A DNA stretch of 64,000 nucleotides. It comes from Micractinium sp. NFX-FRZ. Lineage: Eukaryota > Chlorophyta > Trebouxiophyceae > Chlorellales > Chlorellaceae. Location: assembly GCA_029339195.1 (NCBI GenBank), contig JAPTJF010000060.1:1-64000 (forward strand). The letters run 5' to 3'. Shown here piece by piece: positions 62,576 through 64,000 of this stretch (positions within the stretch are counted from its first letter, which is position 1; every line of letters begins with the position of its first letter). The notes under the pieces were generated by a model. The model was given only the letters and a program-made list of their open reading frames with translations. It was not told where the DNA came from and ran no database searches. Made by a program: the position numbers and the translations under genes.

Positions 62576-62803
62576 GTTGCTGGCGAGGGACTGGCGGCAG
62601 TTGACGCTGACATCAAGGGGCTTGAGGAGAGGCTGGGCCCTGTTTATGAGGTTACATATACATTTTGTGCCACTGCAGCCCCTGATCTGCCTTGGAGAAC
62701 CAGCGTGAAGTAGAAGTTAAGGTGACCCTCAGTGCTGTGGATGCTGGGCGGTGACTCAGGGCGTTATCCCTGGCAAACAACGGTCTCCGACACTCCAAGC
62801 GCA

Positions 62804-63686
62804 ATGTTCTCGGCCTCCAGGCACCTTTGGTCCCCCTCGCTCTCGGGCTCCCTGTCGGCCCCCACGTTTCCAGCTGGGCCGGAGGCAAGCCCAGCAACTG
62901 CTGCCTACTCTGAGCCGACCACGCCGCTGCCCCCCGACCTAGAAATGAACCCCTGCTGCTCGCACGCACAAGAGATGTTCAGCGAGCAGTACCAAGGCGA
63001 TAGGGATGCAGCAGCGGCAGCAGTGGGACCTCGGACGCAGCCGCCGCCGCCGGCTCCGGCAGCCGCCGCGCCCGCCTCGCCCGCCACTCCTGCTGCGCAG
63101 CCGCAGCGCAGCTTTGGCTCTGGTGGTGGAGGCGTGCAGGGCCCTTGCTCCAACCAGAACATCAAGCCCCACTACGTGGATGCGGAGTGGGATTGCATCA
63201 AGGTCGGCTGCCTGCATGCCACGGTCTTTGCCCTCCTGGGGCGGTGTGCACCTGCGGTGCCGCTGCAGGGCCAGGCTGCAATCTGGCCTCAGGTTGATTA
63301 AGCTATGCCCCTCAAGTAGCATGCACAGCCTGAATGGCGCTCTGCTCGTGCACTTGGCAGCCCTGTTTGCTACACAGACCCTTGGACTCGCTTCATCCCG
63401 CCCGCCCCTTGCTACCCTGCAGGCCCAGGGCAGCCAGAGTGAGCCAAACGTTTACCAGTTTGACGACCTGCCCTCAGGTGTGGTGGTCACGTGGTTGAGA
63501 GCATGCCTTGGAGCCAATCACAGGATCACTTGCCAGCCTGGCAGACGGCGTGCCGGGCTGAGCGCATGCGTATGCTCACAGCGAAGGTGCCCGCTCCCCT
63601 CCCACCCCCCTGCAGCCACGCGCTCCGCCTCCCTGGGGCGCCAGATAAGCTCAGGGCCAACACACCTCGAGTTCCCGATGGCATAG
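62804..63686 (+). CDS. Unrecognised small protein family, member 3
   Basis: Exons 62804-63202, 63423-63477 and 63616-63686, 174 residues. Starts MFSASRHLWSPSLSGSLSAP, resembling member 1 (MFS, GSLSAPT). The middle has more Pro/Ala and a Gly run. Conserved blocks: NIKPHYVDAEWDCIK then AQGSQSEPNV, and ATRSASLGRQISSGPTHLEF with terminal PMA. Same intron phases and 55-base exon 2. The C-terminal motif has drifted most here (RQI for RYH or RYQ). The pyrimidine tract before exon 3 is again shared. No recognised homologue or catalytic motif. Confidence 0.75.
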
Positions 63687-64000
63687 GGGATGAGGCAGGC
63701 ACTAGCCAGGTCACACCCAGGCTCTCCATGCACCCTGCACCGCCAGGCTGGCTCTGCACCCTGCACCCCGGCTCGCCCTGCACCCTCGCATCTGCGACTG
63801 CGCAGGGCAATGCCTGGGCGGTACCCTCCTGTTGGTGACTGGGCGCGAGGAAACGGTGCGACACTTGCCAACACACCCAGGCGTTGGCACTATTGGCGTG
63901 CAGGCACGTCAAGCGTGCACGCCCCCAGCTATGCAAATGCCTCCATGCACCCTCCACATCACCTGCGCTGACCTGTACCTGCCGTGCGCCCACCCCTTGT

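Larger units (their letters stand above)
61926..62803. other. Spacer between array members 2 and 3
   Basis: About 880 bp holding the member 2 TGTAA signal, an (AGC)n microsatellite and the upstream region of member 3. A 77-codon frame around the microsatellite (62480-62713) is considered and rejected elsewhere. Confidence 0.55.

Noticed and set aside
62480..62713. A 77-codon frame with a poly-Gln run between array members 2 and 3
   Set aside because: The Gln run is the AGC microsatellite; it has no ATG start (the frame opens at a non-ATG codon) and no partner exon or homology to the neighbouring genes. Some residues after the run look protein-like, so it is not fully excluded.

Overview
This window looks like a nuclear segment from a GC-rich green alga, most likely Chlorellaceae (Trebouxiophyceae). 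The evidence is very high third-position GC, short genes cut by many 60-350 bp spliceosomal introns, a plant-type catalase, UGUAA-type polyadenylation signals, and a CFAP57 ciliary protein beside algal-style beta-helix membrane proteins. The species call is inference. All gene models were spliced by eye; every listed exon set keeps phase unless I say otherwise. I saw no tRNA, rRNA, transposon or CRISPR array.

Left part (1-16.1 kb). A catalase gene leaves the window leftwards (minus). It is divergent, 214 bp apart, from a tRNA (guanine-N7) methyltransferase gene (plus). Next come a 21-exon CFAP57/WDR65 gene (plus), a small minus-strand membrane/coiled-coil gene, and a plus-strand tail-anchored-like reading frame whose 5' end overlaps it on the other strand.

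Middle part (16.1-38 kb), all minus strand. A 23-exon 2OG-Fe(II) oxygenase of about 985 residues, a 13-exon six-hairpin-glycosidase-like protein, and a 9-exon protein combining two HxT motifs (2H phosphoesterase-like), CUE, DUF1771 and Smr domains. Between this last gene and the next lies a duplicated block (34.6-37.9 kb): a ~695 bp tandem repeat carrying a small membrane-protein gene, and a second, broken copy of the 5' end of the Smr gene.

Right part (38-64 kb), plus strand. A 16-exon 5'-nucleotidase family metallophosphoesterase, a 31-exon beta-helix plus multi-membrane-span surface protein of about 1723 residues, then a tandem array of three three-exon genes for a small protein family I do not recognise.

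Window-wide signals: GC-AG introns are unusually common (9 of about 126 modelled introns, all between 21 and 54 kb). Several introns carry degenerate copies of the neighbouring exon edge including its splice site. The best candidates for something undescribed are the three-gene family at 59.0-63.7 kb and the domain set of the Smr protein. The genes do not form one pathway: they cover peroxide detoxification, tRNA modification, a ciliary scaffold, RNA-handling domains, nucleotide hydrolysis and a cell-surface protein.
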